Of a stretch of DNA of 39,812 nucleotides, positions 24,428-33,255 are shown in pieces (position 1 is the stretch's first letter; each line of letters opens with the position of its first letter). The stretch comes from Nocardia sp. (lineage in GTDB: Bacteria; Actinomycetota; Actinomycetes; Mycobacteriales; Mycobacteriaceae), in assembly GCA_014360565.1 (NCBI GenBank), contig JACIXH010000023.1, positions 1 to 39,812 on the forward strand. The letters run 5' to 3'. Made by a program: the position numbers and the translations under genes. A model generated the notes under the pieces. The model saw nothing but the letters and a program-made list of their open reading frames with translations. It was not told where the DNA came from and ran no database searches.

Positions 24428-25627
24428 TCAGGCCGGTTCGATGAGACCCATCTCCAGCGCGGCCAGGGCCAGCGAGAGTTCCAGATAGGCCCGCTGTCCT
24501 TCCAGGCGCCGACCCAGCAGCGCCGAGATCCGCTGTAGGCGGTTGATCACGGTGTTGCGGTGACAGTGCAGCCGGGGCGCGGCATTGGCCGCCGAACAGT
24601 TCTCCTGCAACCAGATCGCGAGCGTGCGCAACAGGATCTCGTGCTCCCTGGTCGGCAGTTCCAGCACCGGCCCCAGCGTCCGGGCGACCATCAACGCGGT
24701 CAGGTCGGCCGAGCGCAGCAACAGCGCCTCCGGATAGCGCTGCTCCAACGACACCAGACCCTGGGATGCCGCGGGAAGGGTCTCCAGACCGAGCAGCGCC
24801 AGCGCATGACCGGTCTCGATCTGCGCCAGCCCCTGCACCACCGGCGACGCCGCTGCCCGGCCCCGGATCCGTGTGCGGACCTGGTCGAGCACTGCGGAGC
24901 CGTCGCGCTGTTCGAGCGAGACCAGCCCCACCACGGTGTCGACGCGGTCGTGCCAGACCGACCGGATACCCAGGGCCGCCAACGCCGTTTCGGTCCCGAT
25001 CTCCACCTTCGGGCGGTCGCCGCGCACCACGACCACCAGGTAGCCGCCCTGGGCGGGCAGGTTCAGCTCACGCGCCGCGCGCACGGCGAAGGTCGCATCG
25101 CGGGCGCTGCCGGCCAGCAGATCCTCGATCAAGCCGTGCCTGCGGCGCTCGTCGCGCCGGACCTGCTCCAATTCGGTGCCGCGATAGGAGGTGACCAGCG
25201 CCGACGACATTCCGTCGATCGCCGACCAGGTCGCCACGCCGATCTTGCGGACCTCGCCGGGCGGCAGCTCGCCCGCCTTGTCGAGCAAGGCCTCCCACAC
25301 GATCTGGCCGCCGAGCCGGAACGTGCGCAGCATGGCCTCCAGCGGCACGCCCTGCGCCGCGCGATTGCGGCCGATGGCGGCGGCGACCTCGTCGCGATCC
25401 GGATCGGCCACCTCGCCGGCGATCAGCTCCAGCACCCTGGTCAGATACCGGCAGCAGGCACGGTGCAGGTCGTCGCGGCTCACCGGCGAGTAGTCCGTCC
25501 ACTCCGGGATGTCGGTGAAGATCGCGGCGATCAACTGCCGGGTCAGCTCAGGGATCTCGGTTCGGCACGCGGCCACCAGGTCCCTGGTACCCGCCGTGGA
25601 CGGGGTGTGCTCGGTTCGCGCGGCCAT
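24428..25627 (-). CDS. PucR/CdaR-family transcriptional regulator
   Basis: A 399-residue regulator of the PucR type. A helical N-terminal half (RsbR-like region with RDDLHRACCRYLTRVLELIAG) leads to a GGDEF-like middle, and the C-terminal PucR helix-turn-helix reads RLHCHRNTVINRLQRISALL. The ATG at 25627 is used; in-frame upstream codons belong to the intergenic region. It is divergent from the mce operon (270 bp apart) and upstream of, and in line with, the dehydrogenase operon, so it could control either. The ligand is unknown. Confidence 0.88.
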   Translation of the reverse strand: MAARTEHTPSTAGTRDLVAACRTEIPELTRQLIAAIFTDIPEWTDYSPVSRDDLHRACCRYLTRVLELIAGEVADPDRDEVAAAIGRNRAAQGVPLEAMLRTFRLGGQIVWEALLDKAGELPPGEVRKIGVATWSAIDGMSSALVTSYRGTELEQVRRDERRRHGLIEDLLAGSARDATFAVRAARELNLPAQGGYLVVVVRGDRPKVEIGTETALAALGIRSVWHDRVDTVVGLVSLEQRDGSAVLDQVRTRIRGRAAASPVVQGLAQIETGHALALLGLETLPAASQGLVSLEQRYPEALLLRSADLTALMVARTLGPVLELPTREHEILLRTLAIWLQENCSAANAAPRLHCHRNTVINRLQRISALLGRRLEGQRAYLELSLALAALEMGLIEPA

Positions 25628-25756
25628 ATCGCAGACGCTACGCCCGGTCCCGCCGACGCTGATCGGGACTGCACGACCTGGGCGCGGTTGCCGCGCGCAC
25701 GCCCCGAACACAGTCGACGAACCCCGGCCGGAATGCGCGGCTGGTGTCTTTCGGCT

Positions 25757-25850
25757 AGCGATTCGGCCCCCGATTCGGCGAATCGCTTGGTACAGTCCCA
25801 GACAGCTGACTACGGTTGCGTAGATATTGCGTAAACTTCCGCGTAGATCA
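25757..25850. promoter_or_regulatory. pucR-mce intergenic regulatory region with palindromes and phased repeats
   Basis: CGATTCG-G-CGAATCG is a perfect 15-bp palindrome at 25771-25785, preceded by an extra half-site AGCGATTCG at 25757-25765 that pairs with CGAATCGCT at 25779-25787. Further on, CTACG-GTTG-CGTAG (25810-25823) is another inverted repeat. GCGTA occurs three times at 25818, 25829 and 25841, 11 and 12 bp apart, on one face of the helix. This cluster lies between the divergent pucR and yrbEA starts. Confidence 0.55.
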
Positions 25851-25905
25851 GCGGTCAGGTCCGGTCGAGCAGCGCGTCGGCCACAGGGAACACGGGGTGA
25901 TCGAC

Positions 25906-26763
25906 ATGGTAGCGACAGACAGTAAGGCCACTTCAGCATCCGATTTCGACCTCATCGTCCGTTACTGCCTCGACTGGTGGCGCGACCATCCGCGACAATC
26001 GGTCGAGACCGCCGGCCGGCAGGTCACCATGGCCGGTCAAGCCGGCGCGGAGCTGGTCCGCGCACTCGTCCAGCGGCGGTTTCCGCTGTCGGAATTCCTC
26101 CGGCAGAGCTCATTCATGGCAGGTGTCTCAGCCACTCCAACTCTCTTGGTCGCGATCCCGATCGCTGCCATCGTGTCCATCCAGATCGGGTCGCTGGTCA
26201 GCCAGGTCGGCGCGACGACGTTCATCGGGGCGGTCAACGGTCTCGGCATCATCCGCCAGGGCGCACCCCTGGTCACCTCGCTGATGATCGCGGGTGCGGT
26301 CGGTTCCTCGATCTGCGCCGATCTCGGTTCCCGCACCATCCGCGAGGAGATCGATGCCATGCGGGTGATGGGCGTCGACCCGGTCCGCAGGTTGGTGGCG
26401 CCACGCCTGCTCGCCGCGGTACTGGTGAGCATCCTGCTGTGCGGGTTCGTGGTGTTCATCGGATTCGCCACCGGCTACCTGTTCAACATCTACATCCAGG
26501 ACGGCACACCCGGTTCCTACATCAGCACCTTCGCCTCGTTCGCCGTCGCGAGCGACCTGCTGGTGGCGCTGGTGAAGGCAGCGGTCTTCGGCGCCCTCAC
26601 CGCGATCATCGCCTGTGACTGCGGCCTGAACACCAAGGGCGGCCCGGGCGGCGTCGCGAACGCGGTGAACTCCGCGGTCGTCAGCTCCGCGATCGTGTTG
26701 TTCGCGGCCAATATCGCGCTCACCCAGATCTACAACACGATCTTCCCGTCCAAGGTGCTCTGA
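25906..26763 (+). CDS. yrbEA: Mce-associated ABC permease YrbE, first copy
   Basis: A protein of 285 residues of the MlaE/YrbE permease family, about five to six membrane segments (for example LLVAIPIAAIVSIQIG and LLAAVLVSILLCGFVVFIGF). The signature REEIDAMRVMGVDP, the equivalent of the coupling helix, is intact. The start is either ATG 25906, preceded by GGGGTGA, or GTG 25897, preceded by AGGGAA; both give the same mature protein apart from three residues. With YrbEB it forms the membrane channel of an Mce lipid importer; the ATPase (MceG/Mkl) is normally encoded elsewhere and is not in the window. Confidence 0.92.
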   Translation: MVATDSKATSASDFDLIVRYCLDWWRDHPRQSVETAGRQVTMAGQAGAELVRALVQRRFPLSEFLRQSSFMAGVSATPTLLVAIPIAAIVSIQIGSLVSQVGATTFIGAVNGLGIIRQGAPLVTSLMIAGAVGSSICADLGSRTIREEIDAMRVMGVDPVRRLVAPRLLAAVLVSILLCGFVVFIGFATGYLFNIYIQDGTPGSYISTFASFAVASDLLVALVKAAVFGALTAIIACDCGLNTKGGPGGVANAVNSAVVSSAIVLFAANIALTQIYNTIFPSKVL

Positions 26764-26764
26764 G

Positions 26765-27625
26765 TTGACCAATTACCTACCGCCCCTGCTGCGCCCGCTG
26801 CGCGCGGTCAAGGCCGCGACCACCCCGGTCACCGAGGCGAACGCGCGATTGGGACACCAGGGCGTCGTCTTCGTGGAGTCGTTGCTGGCCATTCCGTTCG
26901 TCCTGCGCCACTACCGCAAAGAGGTGGTGCGGCTCATCGTCGACGTCACCTGGGGCAACGGGGCGCTGGTGGTCGGCGGCGGCACGGTCGGCGTGATCCT
27001 GATTCTGTGCGGGTTCGGCGGGGTCACCGTGGGCATGGAATCGCACTCCGCCTTGGATCTGCTGACCATGAGCCCGCTCACCGGCGCGATCTCCGGCTTC
27101 GCCACCACCAGAGAGCTGGCGCCGCTGCTGGCCACCATCGCCTTCGCCGCCCAGGCGGGTTGCCGGTTCACCGCCCAGATCGGCTCGATGCGGATCGCGG
27201 AGGAGATCGACGCGCTCGAGTCGATGGCGATCCGCCCGCTGCCCTACCTGATCACCACCCGCATGCTGGCCGCCGCGGTCGCGATCCTGCCGCTCTACAG
27301 CGTCGGCATGGCCACCGCCTACTTGTCCACCAAGATCACCGCGATCTTCCTCGGCGGCAACGGGATCGGCACCTACGACCACTACTTCCACCAGTTCCTC
27401 GACCCGGGCGACATCGTCTACTCGGTACTCAAAGCGGTGGCGTTCGTGCTCGTCGCCACCTTCATCCAGTGCCACTTCGGCTATATCGCCGCGGGCGGGC
27501 CCGAAGGCGTCGGAGTCGCGGCCGGACGCGCGATCAAGATGACGATCATCATCGTCGTATTCCTCAATTTGCTTCTCACACTCGCGATCTGGGGCGTCGA
27601 CTCCGGCATCCGGATCTCCGGATAG
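26765..27625 (+). CDS. yrbEB: Mce-associated ABC permease YrbE, second copy
   Basis: A 286-residue MlaE/YrbE permease, paralogous to the preceding one, with hydrophobic segments such as VVGGGTVGVILILCGFGGV and the coupling signature AEEIDALESMAIRPLPYLI. A TTG start lies one base after the upstream stop, so translation is coupled. It pairs with YrbEA in the inner membrane. An AGGAGG site for the next gene overlaps its stop region. Confidence 0.92.
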   Translation: MTNYLPPLLRPLRAVKAATTPVTEANARLGHQGVVFVESLLAIPFVLRHYRKEVVRLIVDVTWGNGALVVGGGTVGVILILCGFGGVTVGMESHSALDLLTMSPLTGAISGFATTRELAPLLATIAFAAQAGCRFTAQIGSMRIAEEIDALESMAIRPLPYLITTRMLAAAVAILPLYSVGMATAYLSTKITAIFLGGNGIGTYDHYFHQFLDPGDIVYSVLKAVAFVLVATFIQCHFGYIAAGGPEGVGVAAGRAIKMTIIIVVFLNLLLTLAIWGVDSGIRISG

Positions 27626-27635
27626 GAGGACTGAT

Positions 27636-29054
27636 ATGTATCCGGATCCCAGCGGACGCGGCTGGTCGCGCGGGCGGCTCGGCGTGGCCGGTGTCGCGAT
27701 GGCACTGAGTCTGTCCGCAGTGGTGGCGCTGCTCGGGCTGCGCTACGCCGGCCATTTCGAGGAAACCGTCCAGGTACGGGCCCTGATGACCAGCACCGGC
27801 GACGGGCTGCCCGCTCGCGCCGACGTGCGCTTTCACGGGCTGCTGGTCGGCACGGTGGCGCAGGTGGAGATCGCCGAGAAGGGCCTGAGCCAGCGAGTGG
27901 ACCTCGACCTCGAGCCTGCGGCGGCCGCCGCCATTCCGGCCTCGGTGACGGCTCGCGTCGTGCCTGCCAACATCTTCGGAGTCACCGCGGTCGAACTCGT
28001 GGACAACGGCCCGGCCGCGATCTCTCTGCGCGCGGGTGCTGTCGTCGAGCAGGACACCAGTCGCGCCACGGTGGCCCTGCAGACCACGCTGACCACCTTG
28101 CGCGATGTGCTCAACCGCATCCAGCCCGCCAAACTCGCCCGGGTGCTGGCCACCCTGGCCGAGGCACTCGACGGTGACGCCCGGCTACCCGGCTCCACGA
28201 TCGAACGCCTCGACCAGTGGATCACCGAGGTCCGGGCACTGCCCGGGATCGGCGATCTGCTCGGCGATCTCGGCGCGGCCACCGCGGCGGTGAACCAGTC
28301 GGCGCCCGAACTCGCTGACGCACTGGGCAAATCGGTACAGACGGCGCACACGATCACCGTTCGCCGCAACCAGGTCATCGCACTGCTCACCTCGGCGGGC
28401 ACAGCCACCGATGCGACCCAGGCCCTGTTCGCGCGCAACCCCGACGCAGGCAAAGAGCTCGTCGTCGGACTCGACGAGACATTCGGCACGCTCGCGGCGG
28501 ATCCGGCGGCATTGAGCGAGACGGTTATCGCGCTCGGCGACTCGCTGAGTCGACTTGCCACCGTGTTCAATTGGGGACCGAGCAAGCAGATGCAGTGGGA
28601 CGTCACGGTCTCGTTCACGCCGTTCCGGCAGTACACCGCGGCCGACTGCCCGCGATACGGCAGCCAGGCCGGACCACGGTGCGATACCGGCAGCATCCCC
28701 GATTCCCCGGCCCCACAGGCCTATCCGACGCAGTTGATCCCCGGCTGGCTGTCCGCGGCGGGACCGGCGCCGATACCCACCTTGCCCGCCCTGCCTGTCC
28801 TGCCGAACATCCCGGCGCTGCCGAACATTCCCGGGCTCTCGCTGCCCGGCCTGGTGATCCCCGGCATCACCGCACCGGCCGGTGCCACGGCGCGAGAGCC
28901 CGGCCACCGAGCCGAACCCGTGGCTCTGACCGGTCCCGCCGCGGTGACCGCGTTCCTGGGCAAGCGACCGAACACCGCGCAGCAGCTGCTGCTCGGCGCC
29001 GTCCTCACCGGCGCGACCGTGACGGTCGCACCACCGACCTCAGGAGGTCACTGA
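27636..29054 (+). CDS. mceA: Mce family protein MceA
   Basis: A 472-residue Mce protein. A single N-terminal membrane anchor (VAGVAMALSLSAVVALLGL) is followed by the MlaD/Mce domain with RADVRFHGLLVGTVAQVEI, then a long helical needle region. The C-terminal 120 residues are rich in Pro and Leu, with repeated LPxxP units (LPALPVLPNIPALPNIPG). Mce A-F proteins form a hexameric tube spanning the periplasm that carries lipids or sterols to the YrbE channel. AGGAGG precedes the ATG. It is longer than most MceA proteins owing to the Pro-rich tail. Confidence 0.92.
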   Translation: MYPDPSGRGWSRGRLGVAGVAMALSLSAVVALLGLRYAGHFEETVQVRALMTSTGDGLPARADVRFHGLLVGTVAQVEIAEKGLSQRVDLDLEPAAAAAIPASVTARVVPANIFGVTAVELVDNGPAAISLRAGAVVEQDTSRATVALQTTLTTLRDVLNRIQPAKLARVLATLAEALDGDARLPGSTIERLDQWITEVRALPGIGDLLGDLGAATAAVNQSAPELADALGKSVQTAHTITVRRNQVIALLTSAGTATDATQALFARNPDAGKELVVGLDETFGTLAADPAALSETVIALGDSLSRLATVFNWGPSKQMQWDVTVSFTPFRQYTAADCPRYGSQAGPRCDTGSIPDSPAPQAYPTQLIPGWLSAAGPAPIPTLPALPVLPNIPALPNIPGLSLPGLVIPGITAPAGATAREPGHRAEPVALTGPAAVTAFLGKRPNTAQQLLLGAVLTGATVTVAPPTSGGH

Positions 29055-29055
29055 G

Positions 29056-30078
29056 ATGCGCACCCGCAAGACCTATGTCGGGCTCGCTGTCTTCGTCGCG
29101 CTGGCCGTGATCGCGACCTACACGATCTGGTCGACACTGCAACGCTCGGTGCCCGGCGACACCCATCGCTACAGCGCTGTGTTCACCGACGTGCTCGGCT
29201 TGCGGACCGGCGACGACGTCCGGATCGCCGGCGTGCGGGTCGGCCGGGTCGACGCGATCGAGCTGGTCGATCGCCGCCATGCCGAGGTGACCCTGTCGGT
29301 GCAGTCCCGCCAGCACCTCAGTACCACCACGAAAGCGCTGATCCGCTATCAGAATCTGATCGGCCAGCGCTATGTGGCACTGGCCGTGGGCGAATCGGCC
29401 GGTGAACCACTCCCGCCGGGCGGCTCGATTCCGCTGGAGCGCACCGAGTCCTCGTTCGACGTCTCCACCATGCTGTCGGGCTTCGAACCACTGTTCAGCC
29501 TGCTGCAACCCGACGAGGTGAACTCACTGTCGGAAACCCTGGTGCAAGCACTGCAAGGTGACGGAGTGTCGTTGTCGGCCTTGATCGCCCAGGCCGCCGC
29601 GCTGGCCACGACCTTCTCCGAACGCGACGAGATCCTCGGCGCGGTGATCACCAACCTCAGCGACGTCATCACCAGCCTGGCCAACCGCAGCGGCGAGCTG
29701 GAGACCCTGATCACCCAGTCCCGTGCCCTGGTGAGCGGGCTGTACGAACAGGGCGAGCTACTCAAAGGCTCCGTCACCGGGATCGCCGAGTCGACCACGA
29801 AACTCACCGACCTCATCACCAGGGTCGCCCCGGGCATGGCGCAGGCGCAGCAGCAAGCGAGCGAGGGCGTCGATCTGCTGCTGTCCAACGGCGCGCGCCT
29901 CGACCGGTCCGCGATCGAACTGCCGCTGATCTTGGCCGGGCTCGCCCGGATCAGCGGCAACGGCACCTACGTCAATACCTATGTCTGCAGCCTGGACGTC
30001 TCGCTGTGGGGCGTGCTGTTGCCCCGCGGAGTGTTGTCCCAGGTCGGCGGCAACGCACACTCGGAGGTCTGCCGATGA
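29056..30078 (+). CDS. mceB: Mce family protein MceB
   Basis: A 340-residue Mce protein: N-terminal anchor VGLAVFVALAVIATYTIW, MlaD domain with LRTGDDVRIAGVRVGRVDAI, then helical repeats, ending in a Cys-containing segment (YVCSLDVSLWG). AGGAGGT lies 7 bp upstream of the ATG, which is one base after the mceA stop. The next gene overlaps its stop by 4 bp. It is a subunit of the Mce tube. Confidence 0.92.
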   Translation: MRTRKTYVGLAVFVALAVIATYTIWSTLQRSVPGDTHRYSAVFTDVLGLRTGDDVRIAGVRVGRVDAIELVDRRHAEVTLSVQSRQHLSTTTKALIRYQNLIGQRYVALAVGESAGEPLPPGGSIPLERTESSFDVSTMLSGFEPLFSLLQPDEVNSLSETLVQALQGDGVSLSALIAQAAALATTFSERDEILGAVITNLSDVITSLANRSGELETLITQSRALVSGLYEQGELLKGSVTGIAESTTKLTDLITRVAPGMAQAQQQASEGVDLLLSNGARLDRSAIELPLILAGLARISGNGTYVNTYVCSLDVSLWGVLLPRGVLSQVGGNAHSEVCR

Positions 30079-31106
30079 TCGGATTCCTGTTCTCCCTTGT
30101 CCGCACCACCGTGCGCGATGCGTTCGGCAACCGGAACTTCGCTCTGGGCATCGCGGCCGGCGCCACCGTGATCATGGTCGTGCTCGGATCCGGGATACTC
30201 GCGCGCGCACACCTCGGCGAGGACACCGTCCACGCGGAATTCGCCCAGGCCGCGGGCTTGCGGACCGGCAACAGCGTCGACGTGGCCGGGATCGAAGTCG
30301 GCACCGTCACCGCCGTGCGACTCCAGCGCGACCGCGTCGTGGTCTCGATGAGTGTGCGGCCCGACCTCGGCGTCGGTCACGACGCGACAGCGGCGATCAA
30401 GATGTCGACCATTCTCGGCAAGATGCACGTGGAGCTCGATCCGGGGACCGAGGGGCGCCTGCCTGATTCCCGTATCCCGTTGTCGGCCACCACCGTTCCC
30501 TACAACCTGGCCAAAGTCGTCAACGATCCCACCTATCGCAATTCCTTCGAGCATCTGGAACGACTCGATCCCGATGCGCTGCGCGCCGGCCTCGACGCGG
30601 TGAGCACGCAGCTGGGCGATTCGCCGCAACTCGCCGCCCAGGCGCTCGACAGCGTCGGCGCGCTGACCAAGGTGATCGCCTCCCGGCGCGACGAAGTGGA
30701 TCAATTGCTCGTCGGCATGGATCAGGTCTCCGGACTGATCTCCGACAACCAGAACAGCGTGCTGGTGCTGCTGACCAACGGCCAGGCGATCGGCGACTCG
30801 GTCATCCGGCGCCGCGACCTGATCAGAGAACTACTCGACAACATCGCCGCCGCCTCGAAGATTCTGCAGGACATGGGCATCGACGACGGCGGCAGGCTCG
30901 GACCGCTCATCCACAACCTGAACACGATGTCGCAGGGTCTGGAAAAGAACCGCGAACACCTCGACGCGCTGTATCAGGTGATGCCGGTGGCAGTCCGCCA
31001 ATTCAACAACTCGTTCGCGCAGGGACCCTACGGCGACATCTACATGCCGTGGCTGTTCCCGGACAACTGGCTGTGTCTGGCCGGCGCGGTAGAAGGGTGC
31101 AAATAA
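30075..31106 (+). CDS. mceC: Mce family protein MceC
   Basis: A 343-residue Mce protein with an N-terminal anchor (FALGIAAGATVIMVVLGSGI), MlaD domain LRTGNSVDVAGIEVGTVTAV and a long helical region ending in a Cys-containing tail (NWLCLAGAVEGCK). The ATG overlaps the mceB stop, with GGAGG upstream at 30063-30067. The stop TAA overlaps the next ATG. Confidence 0.92.
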   Translation: MIGFLFSLVRTTVRDAFGNRNFALGIAAGATVIMVVLGSGILARAHLGEDTVHAEFAQAAGLRTGNSVDVAGIEVGTVTAVRLQRDRVVVSMSVRPDLGVGHDATAAIKMSTILGKMHVELDPGTEGRLPDSRIPLSATTVPYNLAKVVNDPTYRNSFEHLERLDPDALRAGLDAVSTQLGDSPQLAAQALDSVGALTKVIASRRDEVDQLLVGMDQVSGLISDNQNSVLVLLTNGQAIGDSVIRRRDLIRELLDNIAAASKILQDMGIDDGGRLGPLIHNLNTMSQGLEKNREHLDALYQVMPVAVRQFNNSFAQGPYGDIYMPWLFPDNWLCLAGAVEGCK

Positions 31107-32179
31107 TGCGCAGATTGCTCCAGTGCCTGGCACTGGTGGTGGTGACCGGGATCGGCTCGGGATGCTCCTCGATCCCGGTGTCGCTTCGCCCCGACGCCAT
31201 CCATCTCACCGCCGACTTCGAAGGCGCCGCGGGCCTGTTCGTCGGCAATGACGTCTCGGTGCTCGGAGTTCCGATCGGGCGGGTCGACGCGATCGAGGCC
31301 AGGGGCGCCTTCGTCGAAGTCGCGATGACCATCGAGCCGGATGTGGAGCTGCCCGCCGACGCGATGGCCGCGCTGGTCTCACCCCAGCTCATCACCAACC
31401 GCCACGTCGAACTGACGCCCGCCTATACCGGCGAAGGGCCCCTGCTCGCCGATGGCGCCCACATACCGCTGGCGCGCACCAGGACGCCGGTCGAACTCGA
31501 CCGCATCTTGCGCAACTTCGAACAACTCGGCGAGTCGCTCCAGGGCGACAACGCGAGCGGCCCGATGGCCAGCCGGGTGCTGTTCCCGATGCTCGATGGC
31601 AACGGTGACCGGATCCGGGAGACTCTCGATGCCCTGTCCACGACGTTCGAGGTGTCGCTGGCCAATCGCGACCAGATCTCGCGCACCATCGTCGAACTCA
31701 ACGAGCTCACCACGATGATCGCCGGAAACGACCAGACCGTGCGCGACTTCAGCGCCCGGCTGACCGAGCTCGTCGCTCTGCTCGCCGAGCAGGCGCCGGG
31801 CTTGGCCGCGGTGCTGACCCAGGTGAACGACTTCGTCGCCAACACCTCCACCGTGCTGGCCGAGAACCGCGCACCGCTCACCGACGCGGTGAACCGGCTG
31901 GTCACCATCACCGGCCAGATGCGCGACAACGCACGCGGCCTCACCGAGATCGTCGACGTCACGCCACTGATGGCCGACAACTTCGCGCGCGCGGTCAGCA
32001 CCGATGCGCGGGCACTGCGGCTACATCTGCTCACCGATAAATCGTTGCTGGACAACGAGACTCTGTCGCTGCTGTGTACGCGGCTCGCCTTGCGCGCCGA
32101 TGGCTGCCGGACGGGCAAACTGATGGACTTCGGCCCGGATTTCGGTCTGACCGCCGCACTGCTCGGACTGTCCGGATGA
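31106..32179 (+). CDS. mceD: Mce family protein MceD, predicted lipoprotein
   Basis: A 357-residue Mce protein in the mceD position. Instead of a plain anchor it begins MRRLLQCLALVVVTGIGSGC: two arginines, a hydrophobic stretch and a lipobox-like end with Cys20, which fits signal peptidase II processing. MlaD domain follows (GLFVGNDVSVLGVPIGRVDA), then helices with regular hydrophobic spacing. In the familiar mycobacterial operons only MceE is the lipoprotein, so a lipid-anchored D subunit next to a lipid-anchored E is unusual. The start overlaps the mceC stop (TAATG). Confidence 0.9.
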   Translation: MRRLLQCLALVVVTGIGSGCSSIPVSLRPDAIHLTADFEGAAGLFVGNDVSVLGVPIGRVDAIEARGAFVEVAMTIEPDVELPADAMAALVSPQLITNRHVELTPAYTGEGPLLADGAHIPLARTRTPVELDRILRNFEQLGESLQGDNASGPMASRVLFPMLDGNGDRIRETLDALSTTFEVSLANRDQISRTIVELNELTTMIAGNDQTVRDFSARLTELVALLAEQAPGLAAVLTQVNDFVANTSTVLAENRAPLTDAVNRLVTITGQMRDNARGLTEIVDVTPLMADNFARAVSTDARALRLHLLTDKSLLDNETLSLLCTRLALRADGCRTGKLMDFGPDFGLTAALLGLSG

Positions 32180-33255
32180 GCAGAGCCACGCGCCTGACCA
32201 TTACCGCACTGGCCGCGATCAGCGTCAGCTCGTGCACGGTCACCGTCGACAACGTCCCGCTGCCGCGCCCCGGCGTCGACGGCCCCTCCTACCGCTTGCA
32301 CGCGGTGTTCGACAACGCTCTCAACCTGCCGGAACGGGCCAGGGTCAAGATCGGCGGCACCGATGTCGGGGTCGTCACCAAGATCGATACGACCAACTTC
32401 CTGGCCGACGTCGAGCTCGAGGTGCGCCGCGACATCGCCCTCCCGTGGGGCACCCGGACCGAACTGCGGCAGCCGACCCCCCTGGGCGACATCCACATCG
32501 CCATCGTGCTGCCCCAACATCGTTCGGGCGCACCGTTGCTGGCCGACGGCGATGTCATCGACCGCGAACACACCTCGGCGGGCGCCTCGGTCGAGGAGTT
32601 GATGATGGCGATGTCGATGCTGCTCGACGGCGGCGCGATGAACCAGGTGGCCCGCATCACCTCGGAACTGAACGCCATCGTCGGCGGCCGCGGCCCCCAA
32701 CTGTCGCACCTGCTCACCGAACTCACCGCGACGCTGAGCGCGTTGAATCAGCGCACCGGGCAGATCGATGCGGTCTTGCACGGGCTCAACGGACTCACCT
32801 CCACCCTGCGCGCCCGCAAAGCCGAACTCGGCCGAGCCGCCGATACCTTCCCCGAGCTGATCGGGGTCATCGCCGAGAACAACCGCGCCATCACCGATCT
32901 CACGACGAAGGTGTCGACGGTGACCGCGGCGCTCGGCGATTTCACCTCGACCACCGGCCCCGAATTCCTCAGCCTCTTCGACAGCGTGCAGGCATTGATG
33001 GCCGGCTTCACCCGGATGGGGGACAACTTGGGCACCACACTGGACCGGCTCAACACATTGGGCCCGGTGGCGCGAACGTCGATGCAGGGATCGAGTCTGG
33101 CGGTCGCGGCGCGGATCTCCTATCTCGACATCGGCGCGCTCACCGATACCGAGGGCAGCAGGTTGCCCGACGGCACCGACGTGACCGCCTTCATCGGCAG
33201 CCTGTCCCAGGTCCTGGCGCGGGTACTCGGCCGACTGCAAGGCGGGCACCGATGA
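32176..33255 (+). CDS. mceE: Mce family lipoprotein MceE (LprK-type)
   Basis: A 359-residue Mce lipoprotein. The signal peptide ends at lipobox VSSC with Cys20, followed by the family's typical VDNVPLPRPGVDGPSYRL. The MlaD domain includes LPERARVKIGGTDVGVVTKI and the TPLGDIHIAI strand. This matches the LprK/MceE subunits that anchor the tube to the membrane outer face. The start overlaps the mceD stop by 4 bp and its own stop overlaps the mceF ATG. Confidence 0.92.
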   Translation: MSRATRLTITALAAISVSSCTVTVDNVPLPRPGVDGPSYRLHAVFDNALNLPERARVKIGGTDVGVVTKIDTTNFLADVELEVRRDIALPWGTRTELRQPTPLGDIHIAIVLPQHRSGAPLLADGDVIDREHTSAGASVEELMMAMSMLLDGGAMNQVARITSELNAIVGGRGPQLSHLLTELTATLSALNQRTGQIDAVLHGLNGLTSTLRARKAELGRAADTFPELIGVIAENNRAITDLTTKVSTVTAALGDFTSTTGPEFLSLFDSVQALMAGFTRMGDNLGTTLDRLNTLGPVARTSMQGSSLAVAARISYLDIGALTDTEGSRLPDGTDVTAFIGSLSQVLARVLGRLQGGHR

